From the NCBI RefSeq assembly GCF_000378425.1, contig NZ_KB899811.1, forward strand, positions 62,001 through 126,000: a stretch of DNA of 64,000 nucleotides. Direction: 5' to 3'. Each line of letters opens with the position of its first letter. Position 1 is the stretch's first letter. The translations under genes and the position numbers were made by a program. The notes under the pieces are model-generated. The model did not search any database. It saw nothing but the letters and a program-made list of their open reading frames with translations, and was not told the DNA's origin. The stretch is from Cohnella laeviribosi DSM 21336 (GTDB lineage: Bacteria; Bacillota; Bacilli; Paenibacillales; Paenibacillaceae). Below are positions 37,514 to 47,148 of the stretch, one piece after another.

Positions 37514-38411
37514 TTTCAAAAACTTCGATTTCGTCCGCAAGAGCAAAGCCTTTTTCATCGGATCGATCGTAACGACCTTGATCGGGATCGTGTCACTCTT
37601 TCTGGTCGGGCTTAATTACGGCATCGACTTTAAATCGGGCTCTTCGGTTGACGTCGTGCTGACGAAAGCATACAATGCAGACGAAGTGAAAAGCCTCCTC
37701 GATTCCGAGGGGTTCGGCCAGTATACGCTGACGGCCGGCGACGGCCGGCTTTCGATCCGCTTTGAAGCCGTGCTCGACGAAGCGCAGCAGCAGAAGCTGC
37801 AGGCGGATTTCCACAGCAAAATCGACGACAAGGCGTCCTTTGAGATCAATATCGTCGACGTGGATATCGCCAGAGAACAGGAGACCAACGCGCTGATCGG
37901 CATCCTGGTCGCCAGCGTCGGCATTTTGCTCTACGTCACGATCCGGTTCGAATGGCGGTTCGCCGTTGCGGCAATCGTGGCGCTGTTGTACGACGCCTTT
38001 TTTGTCATCACGCTGTTCTCGGTATTCCGGCTTGAGGTGAACCTGCCGTTTATTTTGGCGGTGCTTACCGTTATCGGGTATTCGATCAACGATACGGTCG
38101 TCATCTTCGACCGCATCCGCGAGAATCTGCGCTTTGCCAAGATCAAGACCCACGACGATCTCGCGAACGTCGTCAACACGAGCGTCAGCCAAACGTTGAC
38201 CCGTTCGATCAATACCGTGCTGACCGTCGCTTTCGCCGCCATCTGCTTGTTCATTTTCGGCAGCGAATCGATCAAAATGTTCTCGCTTGCGATGATTTTC
38301 GGCTTAATCAGCGGCGCCTATTCTTCCATTTTCATTGCGAGTCCGCTTTGGTACTTGCTGCGCCGGAACGCCAAGCCGAAGAAGCCCGCCAAAGTTCAAA
38401 ACGCTCCGTAA
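37503..38411 (+). CDS. secF: protein translocase subunit SecF
   Basis: Partner of SecD. N-terminal NFKNFDFVRKSKAFFIG and GLNYGIDFKSGS motif, extracytoplasmic P4-like domain, then VIGYSINDTVVIFDRIREN in the membrane domain, all typical of SecF. 302 aa. GTG at 37503 was preferred to GTG 37494 because AAGGAG (37487-37492) is ten bases away rather than one. Most bacilli such as B. subtilis have a fused SecDF; here the two are separate and overlapping. Confidence 0.94.
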   Translation: MRYNFKNFDFVRKSKAFFIGSIVTTLIGIVSLFLVGLNYGIDFKSGSSVDVVLTKAYNADEVKSLLDSEGFGQYTLTAGDGRLSIRFEAVLDEAQQQKLQADFHSKIDDKASFEINIVDVDIAREQETNALIGILVASVGILLYVTIRFEWRFAVAAIVALLYDAFFVITLFSVFRLEVNLPFILAVLTVIGYSINDTVVIFDRIRENLRFAKIKTHDDLANVVNTSVSQTLTRSINTVLTVAFAAICLFIFGSESIKMFSLAMIFGLISGAYSSIFIASPLWYLLRRNAKPKKPAKVQNAP

Positions 38412-38444
38412 CGCTTCGGCTTGAAAAGGGGGAAGGCTCATCAT

Positions 38445-39389
38445 ATGGCGAAGTTGCGGCCGCAGGCTGCCGAACACGGGACAATCGTTTCGATGCTGGG
38501 ACTCTTCGGACTTACGATTGCAAAAGGAACGGCCGGTTACCTGACGGGAAGCAAAGCGCTGATTGCGGACGCATGCCATAGCGCCGCGGATTTCTCCGGC
38601 GCCGCGCTTTCCTGCATGGCTTACCGCAGCGGCAGGCGCCCTTCCCGGTACGATTCCGCCGGCGGACGATCCTCTTCGGAGACGCTTGCGGGCGTCATTT
38701 TGTCCGCGCTGCTGCTTGTGGCCGGTCTCGAGGCCGGTCTCGCTTCTCTTCGCTCCATGGTCGGAGGCGTCACCGAACCGCCGGGCTGGAGCGCGGTGGC
38801 GGTCATCGTTGCGGGTATCGCCGTACGGGAAGCTCTTATCCGGTACAAAAAAAGCCACGAATCGAAGCTGGGCATTCGGGCGGAGCGGACAGGCGGAGAA
38901 CACCGTTCCGACATTTTCTCCTCGCTGACGGCGATCGTCGGGACGGCCGGAGCCATGGCCGGCGATCTGCTGAACATGCCCGTCCTGTACGTGCTCGACC
39001 CGGCGGCGGGCCTTGTCATTTCGGTTTTTGTCATCCGCATGGGCTGCCAGACGGTGCTCGCGGTCACCCGGCCTTCCGCCGCAAGCGCGCTGGGCGAATT
39101 GGACTACCAGGCCTTGCTGGAGGCGATTCAGCGGGTGGAAGGCGTCGTAACCGTGGACCAGCTTAAGGCGCGCGAAAGCGGCCATTACGTCGTTGTCGAA
39201 GCCGTCATTCGGGTCAATCCCCGCATCACGGTGTTCGAGGGACACGATATCGCGATGAGGGTGCGCAGGCATCTGACCAAGCGTTTTTTGCACGTCGCCG
39301 ACGCCTGCATCCAGGTGGAGCCGTTCGATCCGGGCTATCCGTACAAATCCAATCATCACGAAGAAGAGATGCCGATTCTGATGCAATAA
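38445..39389 (+). CDS. cation diffusion facilitator family transporter
   Basis: Proton-coupled divalent metal efflux protein (Zn/Mn/Fe/Co type; substrate not predictable). Six hydrophobic segments; metal-site motifs ADACHSAADFSGAAL in TM2 and GEHRSDIFSSLTAI in TM5, the paired H/D pattern of CDF proteins; C-terminal cytoplasmic ferredoxin-like domain (about 205-300). 314 aa. ATG 38445 follows GGGGGAAGG. Located between secF and recJ. Confidence 0.92.
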   Translation: MAKLRPQAAEHGTIVSMLGLFGLTIAKGTAGYLTGSKALIADACHSAADFSGAALSCMAYRSGRRPSRYDSAGGRSSSETLAGVILSALLLVAGLEAGLASLRSMVGGVTEPPGWSAVAVIVAGIAVREALIRYKKSHESKLGIRAERTGGEHRSDIFSSLTAIVGTAGAMAGDLLNMPVLYVLDPAAGLVISVFVIRMGCQTVLAVTRPSAASALGELDYQALLEAIQRVEGVVTVDQLKARESGHYVVVEAVIRVNPRITVFEGHDIAMRVRRHLTKRFLHVADACIQVEPFDPGYPYKSNHHEEEMPILMQ

Positions 39390-39507
39390 ATGACACGCAT
39401 GGGCAAACACCGCCGAAAGCCGGTACAGCATCCGAGTGATGACGCGTCTTGCGTCGCATCGGTTGCACGGACTCGGCGGTGTTGCTGTTGGGAGGACGCG
39501 TTGGGCC

Positions 39508-41994
39508 ATGAAACGGAAGTACCGCTGGGAATTGGGGGAGACAGACGAGGCGAAAGCCGCGGAGCTTGCGCGCGAGCTGAAGCTGCCGAAGCTTGCCGCC
39601 CGCCTGCTGGTGTCCCGGGGTTTTGCGACGCCGGAAGCGGCGGCGGCGTTCCTGGGCGAAGGGGATGACGGGTTTCACGATCCGTTCGCGATGAAAGACA
39701 TGGATAAAGCCGTCGAGCGAATCCGGCAGGCGCTGCAAAGCGGGGAGCGGATGCGCGTGTACGGAGACTACGATGCGGACGGCGTCACTTCGACGGCGCT
39801 GATGATCCGGCTCTTAAAGCGCCTAAACGCCGTGTTCGATACATATATTCCGCATCGGAGCCAGGAGGGCTACGGCTTGAACCTGGCCGCGATCGACCGG
39901 GCGGCGGAAGACGGCGTCACGCTGATCGTGACGGTCGACAACGGCATCAGCGCGGTCGAACAGATCGCCTATGCCCGAAGCAAAGGCATCGATGTGGTCG
40001 TGACCGATCACCACGAGCCTCCGGCGGTTCTGCCGGAAGCGGCGGCGCTGGTGAATCCGAAGCAGCAAGATTGCCCCTATCCGTTCAAAGGGCTGTCCGG
40101 CGCGGGAGTCGCCTTCAAGCTGGCGCATGCGCTGCTCGGGCGGATGGAACCGGAGCTTGCGGACGTCGCGGCGATCGGCACGGTCGCCGATCTGATGCCG
40201 CTGACCGGAGAAAACCGCGCCCTGGTCCGCCTCGGGCTAAGCCGGATGAACGAACGGCCGGCGCCGGGCATCCGGGCCCTGGCGGCGGTAAGCGGGATCG
40301 AGCCGGGGCAGCTGACGAGCGGCCGGATCGCCTTCGGGCTGGCGCCGCGCCTCAACGCGGGCGGACGGCTGGAACGGGCGGACGGCGCGGTCCGCCTTCT
40401 GGTGACGGACGACGAAGCGGAAGCGGCGGAGCTTGCCGCGCGGCTGGACGAATTGAACGCCGAGCGCCAGCAGCTGGTCGATGAGACGGTCCTTGAGGCC
40501 GAACGTATGTGGCAGGAGCGGGTGGAACGCAGCGCAGAGACGCCGCCGGAGGTTATCGTGCTTGCGGGAGAAGGCTGGAACGCCGGGATCGCCGGACTTG
40601 TCGCGGCGAAGATGGTGGAGCGGCACTATCGTCCGGCGGTCATCCTGGCGGTGGACGCGGCGACCGGGCTGTGCAAAGGCTCGGCGCGCTCCATCGACGG
40701 ATTCGACTTGTTTGCCGCTTTAACGGAGTGCGCGCAGTGGATGGAGCATTACGGCGGGCATCAGGCGGCGGCGGGACTTTCGATCCGCCGCGACCATGTG
40801 CCCGATCTGGAGCGGGAACTGTCCCGCCTGGCCGGGGAGTGGCTCCGTCCGGAGGATTGGACGCCGAAGAAAAAAGCCGATCTCGTCTGCCAGGCGTCGG
40901 AGCTGACGCTGGAGGCGGCGGAGGCGCTCAAGCGGTTCGAGCCGTTCGGAAACGGCAATCCCGCGCCGCGTCTTGCGCTTCGAAGCGTCACGGTCGCGGA
41001 GGTTCGCGGAATCGGCAAGGAAGGAAAGCATCTGAGGCTGGTGGCCGAAGCCGAAGGACGGCGGATCGAAACCGTCGGGTTCGGCATGGGCGAGGCGGCC
41101 GGCATGCTTGCGCAGGGCGCTTCGGTCGATTTGCTCGGGGAGCTGTCGATCAACGAGTGGAACGGCCGCAGCCGGGTGCAGCTCATGCTGCAGGACTGGC
41201 GATTCGATGCGCTGCCGGTATATGATCGCCGGAGCGACCGCCATTGGCGGCAATCCGTCTGCAAGCTGATCCGGGAAGGGGGCCGCTGGCTTGTTCTCTG
41301 CTCGTCCGGGCAAGTGCGGAACGAGCTGCTGGCGGCGGAAGAGCTCGAAGCGGCGGAGGCCGTCGTCGCGCTTTACGGCGACCGTCCGCTTGCGGAGGCG
41401 GCGGCGGGCCTTGCCGCCGCAGAGGGGGAGGCCGCGGCGGAAACGGCCGCAGCGGAAACGGCCGCAGCCGTCGAGTCCTTCCTTCGTGCCGGCCGCCTGG
41501 GCCTGCTTGAAGGCGTCTCGCTCGTGCTTGCGGGGCTGCCCCGGAATCTGGAAGACGCCGAAGCGCTGCGGCATCTGCTGTCGGCCGGGCTTCAGCCGGA
41601 GGCGATTCACGTGTTCGCGCCTTCGCCGGATACGGAGGCGGCAGGCCGAAGACCGGCCTTTCCGGACCGGCAGCAGTTCGGGCAGGTTTATACCCTTTTT
41701 CGCCGGCAGGGAACGTGGATCGACGCGCCGGACGGCTTTCTCCGCGAGGTTGCCGATAAGGTCGGCTTGCCGCTGTCGGTCGTGCGGATGATGCAGGACG
41801 TGTTCGCCGAGCTCGGCTTTTTGACCGTCGACCGTGCAAGCGTCGCCGTTATCCCTTCCCCGCCGCGCCGGGAGCTGGATCAGTCCGCACGCTACCGGAA
41901 AGAGAAGGAACGGGCGGAGCTTTCGGCCTTGGCGTCGCTGGATTCGCGGGCGCTTGCGGAACGGCTTCGCCATTTGGCCGAAATCCGGACATAG
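39508..41994 (+). CDS. recJ: single-stranded-DNA-specific exonuclease RecJ
   Basis: 5'-3' exonuclease in recombination and repair. DHH domain with YGDYDADGVTSTALM and VVTDHHEPP, DHHA1 domain with YGGHQAAAGLSI, then an OB fold (about 470-580). The Gram-positive C-terminal extension (about 590-828) contains an alanine/glutamate run near residues 630-655 (EAAAETAAAETAAAVES). 828 aa. The ATG at 39508 has GGAGG 13 bases away; no better start is seen. Confidence 0.95.
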   Translation: MKRKYRWELGETDEAKAAELARELKLPKLAARLLVSRGFATPEAAAAFLGEGDDGFHDPFAMKDMDKAVERIRQALQSGERMRVYGDYDADGVTSTALMIRLLKRLNAVFDTYIPHRSQEGYGLNLAAIDRAAEDGVTLIVTVDNGISAVEQIAYARSKGIDVVVTDHHEPPAVLPEAAALVNPKQQDCPYPFKGLSGAGVAFKLAHALLGRMEPELADVAAIGTVADLMPLTGENRALVRLGLSRMNERPAPGIRALAAVSGIEPGQLTSGRIAFGLAPRLNAGGRLERADGAVRLLVTDDEAEAAELAARLDELNAERQQLVDETVLEAERMWQERVERSAETPPEVIVLAGEGWNAGIAGLVAAKMVERHYRPAVILAVDAATGLCKGSARSIDGFDLFAALTECAQWMEHYGGHQAAAGLSIRRDHVPDLERELSRLAGEWLRPEDWTPKKKADLVCQASELTLEAAEALKRFEPFGNGNPAPRLALRSVTVAEVRGIGKEGKHLRLVAEAEGRRIETVGFGMGEAAGMLAQGASVDLLGELSINEWNGRSRVQLMLQDWRFDALPVYDRRSDRHWRQSVCKLIREGGRWLVLCSSGQVRNELLAAEELEAAEAVVALYGDRPLAEAAAGLAAAEGEAAAETAAAETAAAVESFLRAGRLGLLEGVSLVLAGLPRNLEDAEALRHLLSAGLQPEAIHVFAPSPDTEAAGRRPAFPDRQQFGQVYTLFRRQGTWIDAPDGFLREVADKVGLPLSVVRMMQDVFAELGFLTVDRASVAVIPSPPRRELDQSARYRKEKERAELSALASLDSRALAERLRHLAEIRT

Positions 41995-42060
41995 CGTTGT
42001 CGCCTTCTTCCCGTGTATAATGCATTCATAGAGCGAAAATGCAAAGGAGTTTTATCAGAG

Positions 42061-42573
42061 ATGGATTTCAAAGAGTATATCCGGGTCATTCCCGATTTTC
42101 CCCAGCCCGGCATCCGTTTTAAGGACATCACCACCTTGTTGAAAGACGGCAAGGCGTACCGGGCGGCCATCGATGCGATGAAGGAGGCCGTCTCCGGGCT
42201 GAAGATCGATGTCGTCGCCGGTCCGGAAGCGCGCGGCTTCGTCGTCGGCGCTCCGCTTGCGCTGGCGCTGGGCGTCGGCTTCGTGCCGATCCGCAAGAGC
42301 GGCAAACTGCCGGGCGAGACGATCGAGGCGGGGTACGACCTGGAATACGGCAAAGACAAGCTGGCCGTTCACAAGGACGCCATCCTTCCGGGACAGAAGG
42401 TGCTTATCGCCGACGATCTGCTTGCCACCGGCGGGACGATCGCGACTACGACCGATTTGCTGCGCCGTCTGGGCGGAGACGTTGTCGGCGCTTCGTTTTT
42501 GATCGAGCTTACCTATTTGAACGGCCGGGAGAAGCTGAAGGACCTGAACGTCTTCTCCCTGGTGCAGTACTGA
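42061..42573 (+). CDS. apt: adenine phosphoribosyltransferase
   Basis: Salvages adenine to AMP with [21 protein letters not shown] near the start, [14 protein letters not shown], and the PRPP loop [14 protein letters not shown]. 170 aa, full length. AAAGGAG lies 11 bases before the ATG. A perfect TATAAT at 42016-42021 in the recJ-apt gap suggests its own promoter, although no good -35 is seen. In Bacillus recJ-apt-relA is a conserved string; here the string is interrupted by repeats and an efflux operon. Confidence 0.97.
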   Translation: MDFKEYIRVIPDFPQPGIRFKDITTLLKDGKAYRAAIDAMKEAVSGLKIDVVAGPEARGFVVGAPLALALGVGFVPIRKSGKLPGETIEAGYDLEYGKDKLAVHKDAILPGQKVLIADDLLATGGTIATTTDLLRRLGGDVVGASFLIELTYLNGREKLKDLNVFSLVQY

Positions 42574-42625
42574 GAAATTCCCCGTTTGCGCCCTTTTGGG
42601 CCGTCCTATGAGCTTGTAAACCAAG

Positions 42626-42661
42626 ACCGTTCGCACGGGTTGCCGCGCGGGCGGTTTTTTT
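42626..42661 (+). terminator. Rho-independent terminator after apt
   Basis: ACCGTTCGC (42626-42634) pairs with GCGGGCGGT (42647-42655), using two G-T pairs, followed by seven T. Confidence 0.8.
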
Positions 42662-42935
42662 CTGCGGAAGGTCCCTTTCACATCGTCTGATCTCCTCACA
42701 TCGAGTGCCCTCCTTACATCCCCTGTTTGATTTTGAAGACCGTATTCGGGATGGTTTCTCAACCGGCTTCGTTTGCTCCTTTTCGGCAAAAAGCAAACCC
42801 GCGTGGTTGTTCGGCTTGAAAGACGGGAATAGACGGGAATTTCGCGCGTTGAAGCCTGTCCGCACATGGGAGTCCCGCTCGAAGGAGACCGCTCCGGCGA
42901 TAGGGTCACTTGCGACGGTGTACTACATCCGCCAA
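42662..42935 (+). other. unassigned gene-free stretch before the tandem array
   Basis: About 270 bases of non-coding sequence. No promoter, RNA motif or convincing ORF found; part of the 1.1-kb gap between apt and the efflux operon. Confidence 0.5.
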
Positions 42936-43320
42936 GTAGTCCGTCCAGTACCCTACATTGCCGCCGTCCGTGCTGCCAAGCCGGCATGTAGTCCGCCCAG
43001 TACCCTACATTGCCGCCGTCCGTGCTGCCAAGCCGTTATGTAGTCCGTCCAGTACCCTACATTGCCGCTGTCCGTGCTGCCAAGCCGTCATGTAGTCCGC
43101 CCAGTACCCTACATTGCCGCCGTCCGTGCTGCCAAGCCGGCATGTAGTCCGCCCAGTACCCTACATTGCCGCCGTCCGTGCTGCCAAGCCGCCAAGAAGT
43201 CCGCCCAGTACCCTACATCGCAGCCGTCCGTGCTGCCAAGCCGTCATGTAGTCCGTCCAGTACCCTACATTGCCGCCGTCCGTGCTGCCAAGCCGTCATG
43301 TAGTCCGTCCAGTACCCTAC
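42936..43320 (+). repeat. tandem array of a 52-bp unit (seven full copies plus a truncated eighth)
   Basis: Units begin with GTAGTCCG at 42936, 42988, 43040, 43092, 43144, 43196 (variant AAG for ATG before it), 43248 and 43300: every step is exactly 52 bases. The core GTAGTCCGYCCAGTACCCTA is almost invariant, followed by CATTGCCGCCGTCCGTGCTG and CCAAGCC. Inside each unit ATGTAG and CTACAT form a 6-bp inverted repeat around 13 bases. Because 52 is not a multiple of three, no single reading frame carries the repeats. The whole unit is conserved, with no repeat/spacer alternation. Confidence 0.95.
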
Positions 43321-43545
43321 TTGACCCCGAGCGGCTCTATTGGATGTTGTGCAGGATACGGGGCTCTTTTCCCCTTTAACGGAACGTATGTTGGATTTTT
43401 TCCAAGCGAAAAGGCCCGTAAGATGTGCGATTCGGCTTCTGCGGACCAAATGACCGGATATATCCAACATAGGCCGGTTTCCACATAGGCCGGCTTCCGG
43501 CGTCCGAACGGCATGTTCGGTTGGTTTTTTCCGATTTAGCGGCGT
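43300..43545 (+). repeat. dispersed structured element, copy 1
   Basis: Joined to the truncated last 52-bp unit. It aligns almost without gaps, at roughly 80% by eye, with 58712-58935 (constant coordinate difference of 15410 over most of its length). A perfect inverted repeat TATGTTGGAT (43387-43396) / ATCCAACATA (43462-43471) encloses GGCCCG (43413-43418) / CGGACC (43442-43447, one mismatch). The motif TTGGATTTTTT or close variants recurs at about 43340, 43391 and 43520. Confidence 0.85.
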
Positions 43546-43620
43546 CTGCGGCGCGGCGTTGGGGACCGGTCGCTCCGGAGTGCGGCGCGGCGGCAAAGTT
43601 TCATCTGGCATTAAGGACCT

Positions 43621-43670
43621 GTTCATCTTCCGTTCATTTAGGGGTGCTAGTATCCACTTATTGTTATACA
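43621..43670 (+). promoter_or_regulatory. candidate response-regulator operator and promoter of the efflux operon
   Basis: Direct repeat GTTCAT at 43621-43626 and 43632-43637 (11-bp period, one helical turn), followed by a -10-like TATACA at 43665-43670 with a poor -35 (GGGTGC). Tandem direct repeats at 11-bp spacing just upstream of a weak -35 are typical of OmpR/PhoP-class activation, and an OmpR-class regulator is encoded in the same locus. Confidence 0.5.
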
Positions 43671-43699
43671 TAGCAGTCCGAAGAGCGGGAGGTTCTTGA

Positions 43700-45241
43700 A
43701 TGAAAAAGCAAAAAATCAAAAGGTGGATCACGTGGATCGTCGTCGTAGCGGTTCTCGCGGGCGCGGGCGGCGGCGGTTACTGGTGGTACAAGAATAAAGA
43801 CGCGAAGGAAATGGCCGGAGGCCTTACATTCGCCCAGTCGAAGGTGACGAAAGGAACGATTACGCAAAGCGTATCCGGTTCCGGGGCCGTCGAAGTGGCG
43901 GAGTCGGAAACGGCGCTCGTGTCGGAGCCGGCCACGGTGGCGAAAGTATGGGTGGAAGAAGGAGCCGAAGTCAAAAAAGGCGACGTGCTCGCCACCTTCG
44001 AAGGGGAGGATGTAAGCCTTGCGCTCAGCAAAGCGGAGCTGACGCTGGAGCAGCAGAAAATGGCGCTCGAATCCGCGCAGGAAAAGTGGAAAAGCTTGCA
44101 AATCTCGGGAGCCGACGAAGCGGAACTGGAATCCGCGGAAATGAACATCAAAAGCGCGGAGCTGAACATCAAGCAAACGGAGCTTGAAATCCAGGATTAC
44201 AAGGAGAAAGCGAAGGCTCCCGATCCGCTTGTCGCGCCGATCGACGGAACCGTGACGGCGGTGAACATCAAGGCGGGGGACGAGGTGTCGGCCCGTTTGG
44301 AAGCTTTTACGATCGTCAACTACAAAAAGCTGCAGATGACGATTTCCGCGGACGAATTGGACATTACGAAGATTAAGGTCGGTCAAAAGGCCAACATTGC
44401 GTTGGACGCGCTGAGCGGGCAGAAGATCACCGGGACCGTGACGGAAATTTCCAAAGAAGGGACGTCCTCCAACGGCGTCTCCACGTTCCCGGTTGTCGTG
44501 ACGCTGAACAATATCAAGGATGTGCTGCCGGGCATGTCCGGAGAAGTTGAGATTATCATTCAGCAAAAAGAAAACGCGCTGATGGTTCCGGTAGACGCGG
44601 TGGAAACGATAGGCGGCAAGTATTTCGTCCGCGTGCCCCGCAGCGGCGAGACGGAAGGTTCTGCGGGATCGTCAAACGCAACAGAATCGTCAGGCTCAAC
44701 AGAATCGTCAGGCTCAACAGAACCATCAGGCACAACGGGTTCGTCAGGATCTACAGGTTCGGCGGATGGCCGTTCAAGCACAACTGCAAGCGACGCGGAC
44801 GCGAGTTCCGGACAAGCGCGAAGCGCCGCTTCGGGACAGACGAGACAAGAAGGCGTGGCTGCACAACCGGGACAAGGGGCGGCGCCGGGCGGAGCGCGAG
44901 AGGGCGCGGCATCCGGATGGAACCGCGGCAACGGTCAGGGCCTGGGCCGGATGAATTCGCAAAACGGCGCATTTACGCTGAAGGAAATTACGGTCGGCAT
45001 CACGACGGATTCGAACGTGGAAGTCCTTTCCGGCCTGAACGAAGGCGATACCGTACTCATTCCGATCACCGTCTCCTCCGACACCAACCGTACGGTGACA
45101 ATGGGCGGATTTGGCGGCATGGGCGGTTTCCCCGGAGCCGGGGCAGGCTTTATCAGCGGCGGCAACAGAGTCTTTTCCGGCGGCGGCAGCGGACGCGGCA
45201 CCGGAGGGACGAGCGGCGGCACGGGCGGCGGAGGACGATAA
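43700..45241 (+). CDS. membrane-fusion-type adaptor of an ABC efflux system (YknX/MacA-like)
   Basis: N-terminal membrane anchor (about residues 10-28, WIVVVAVLAGAGGGGYWWY). Barrel-sandwich half-motifs flank a coiled-coil hairpin (lipoyl-like VSEPATVAKVWVEEGAEVKK, coil about 110-175, then VAPIDGTVTAVNIKAGDEVS), followed by the beta-barrel (VGQKANIALDALSGQKITG). An unusual ~115-residue insert rich in Ser/Thr/Gly (about 315-430, ESSGSTESSGSTEPSGT) splits the membrane-proximal domain, which resumes at LKEITVGITTDSNVEVLSG. The C-terminal ~45 residues are Gly-rich. 513 aa. First gene of an adaptor-ATPase-permease set. Confidence 0.88.
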   Translation: MKKQKIKRWITWIVVVAVLAGAGGGGYWWYKNKDAKEMAGGLTFAQSKVTKGTITQSVSGSGAVEVAESETALVSEPATVAKVWVEEGAEVKKGDVLATFEGEDVSLALSKAELTLEQQKMALESAQEKWKSLQISGADEAELESAEMNIKSAELNIKQTELEIQDYKEKAKAPDPLVAPIDGTVTAVNIKAGDEVSARLEAFTIVNYKKLQMTISADELDITKIKVGQKANIALDALSGQKITGTVTEISKEGTSSNGVSTFPVVVTLNNIKDVLPGMSGEVEIIIQQKENALMVPVDAVETIGGKYFVRVPRSGETEGSAGSSNATESSGSTESSGSTEPSGTTGSSGSTGSADGRSSTTASDADASSGQARSAASGQTRQEGVAAQPGQGAAPGGAREGAASGWNRGNGQGLGRMNSQNGAFTLKEITVGITTDSNVEVLSGLNEGDTVLIPITVSSDTNRTVTMGGFGGMGGFPGAGAGFISGGNRVFSGGGSGRGTGGTSGGTGGGGR

Positions 45242-45243
45242 AC

Positions 45244-45947
<704 letters not shown>

Positions 45948-45951
<4 letters not shown>

Positions 45952-47114
45952 AGCTGTCGCAAGGCGTCAAAATGGCCTGGCATAGCGTGTACAGCCAGAA
46001 ATTGCGCACTCTGCTCACCATTTTGGGCATCATGATCGGCATCGCTTCCGTCACGGTCATGGTCGCCATCGGGAACGGAACGGCGGAGCAGGTCAAAAGC
46101 CAGATGCAGGGGCTCGGAACCAACTTGCTGACCGCCAATGTCGTCGGCCGCGGAGCGGTAACGAGCATCACGCTCGAGGATGCGGAGAAGATCGCGGACA
46201 TTGACGGCGTGTCCGCCTACGCTCCGGTCATCTCCGGCAGCGTGACGGTCAAATACGGCACGACCACCTATTCGGCTTCCGTCTTAGCGACGACGCCGTC
46301 GTTCGCCGAAGTAAGGGAATATTCCGTCGCGCAGGGACGGTTCATCAAGGAAATCGACGGAGCGTTTGCCCAGAAGGTCGCGGTCATCGGCTCCGAAGTT
46401 GCCGAGGAGCTCGGCATGTCCAATCCGGTCGGGGAAAAAATCACGCTCGACGGCGTTCCGTACAAGGTGGTCGGCGTGCTCGCGTCCAAAGGCTCGTCCA
46501 CGACCGGCTCCAACGACAATATCGTCATCGTTCCGATCCAAACCGCGCGCGTCGTGCTGAAAACGGACGCGATCCGCACCCTTTACGTGCAGGCCGAAAG
46601 CGAGAAGCGGGTCGATTTTGTCCAGACGATGCTGGAGTTTCATCTGCAGACGTTTTTCCGCGGCGACGAGGACAGCTATACGGTGTTCAATCAGGCGGAC
46701 CTGCTGAAGACGATCACCGAGGTTTCCACCTCCATGTCGACGATGCTGACGTACGTGGCCGCCATCTCGCTCCTGGTCGGAGGCATCGGCATCATGAACA
46801 TGATGCTCGTATCGGTCACGGAGCGCACCCGGGAGATCGGCATCCGGAAGTCGCTGGGAGCCAAGCAGCGGGACATCCTGTTCCAGTTTCTCGTCGAAGC
46901 CGCCATTATCGGCGGATTGGGAGGCGTTATCGGGGTCTTGGTCGGCGCCGGGGGTTCGAGTTTCGCCGGCAAATGGATGAATTCCCCCGTAGCGCCGTCG
47001 GTCGACATTATGGTGATCGCGGTAGCCTTCTCGATGGGCGTTGGGGTTCTGTTCGGTTTCCTGCCGGCAAGGCGCGCCTCCAAGCTGGACCCGGTCGAAG
47101 CGCTTCGCCATTAA
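45948..47114 (+). CDS. ABC transporter permease (YknZ/MacB-type FtsX domain)
   Basis: Four membrane segments in the MacB layout: TM1 after KMAWHSVYSQKLRTLLTILG (residues about 20-45), a large extracytoplasmic MacB-PCD domain (45-260), then three segments with the FtsX motif GGIGIMNMMLVSVTERTREI and SLGAKQRDILFQFLVEAAI. 388 aa, no fused ATPase. Works with the preceding ATPase and adaptor; the substrate is unknown (B. subtilis YknWXYZ protects against the SdpC toxin; MacAB exports macrolides or peptides). Confidence 0.94.
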
Positions 47115-47148
47115 GACATTCGAGGAGTCAAAAGGAGTTTGAACCGGC

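Noticed and set aside
42936..43320. CRISPR array
   Set aside because: The whole 52-bp period is conserved; there is no alternation of constant repeats and unique spacers, and no cas gene is nearby.
43062..43731. Coding genes across the tandem array and element (both strands)
   Set aside because: Open frames exist but the 52-bp period shifts frame at each unit, no Shine-Dalgarno is present, and similar frames at 58656-58880 arise from the element copy rather than from protein conservation.
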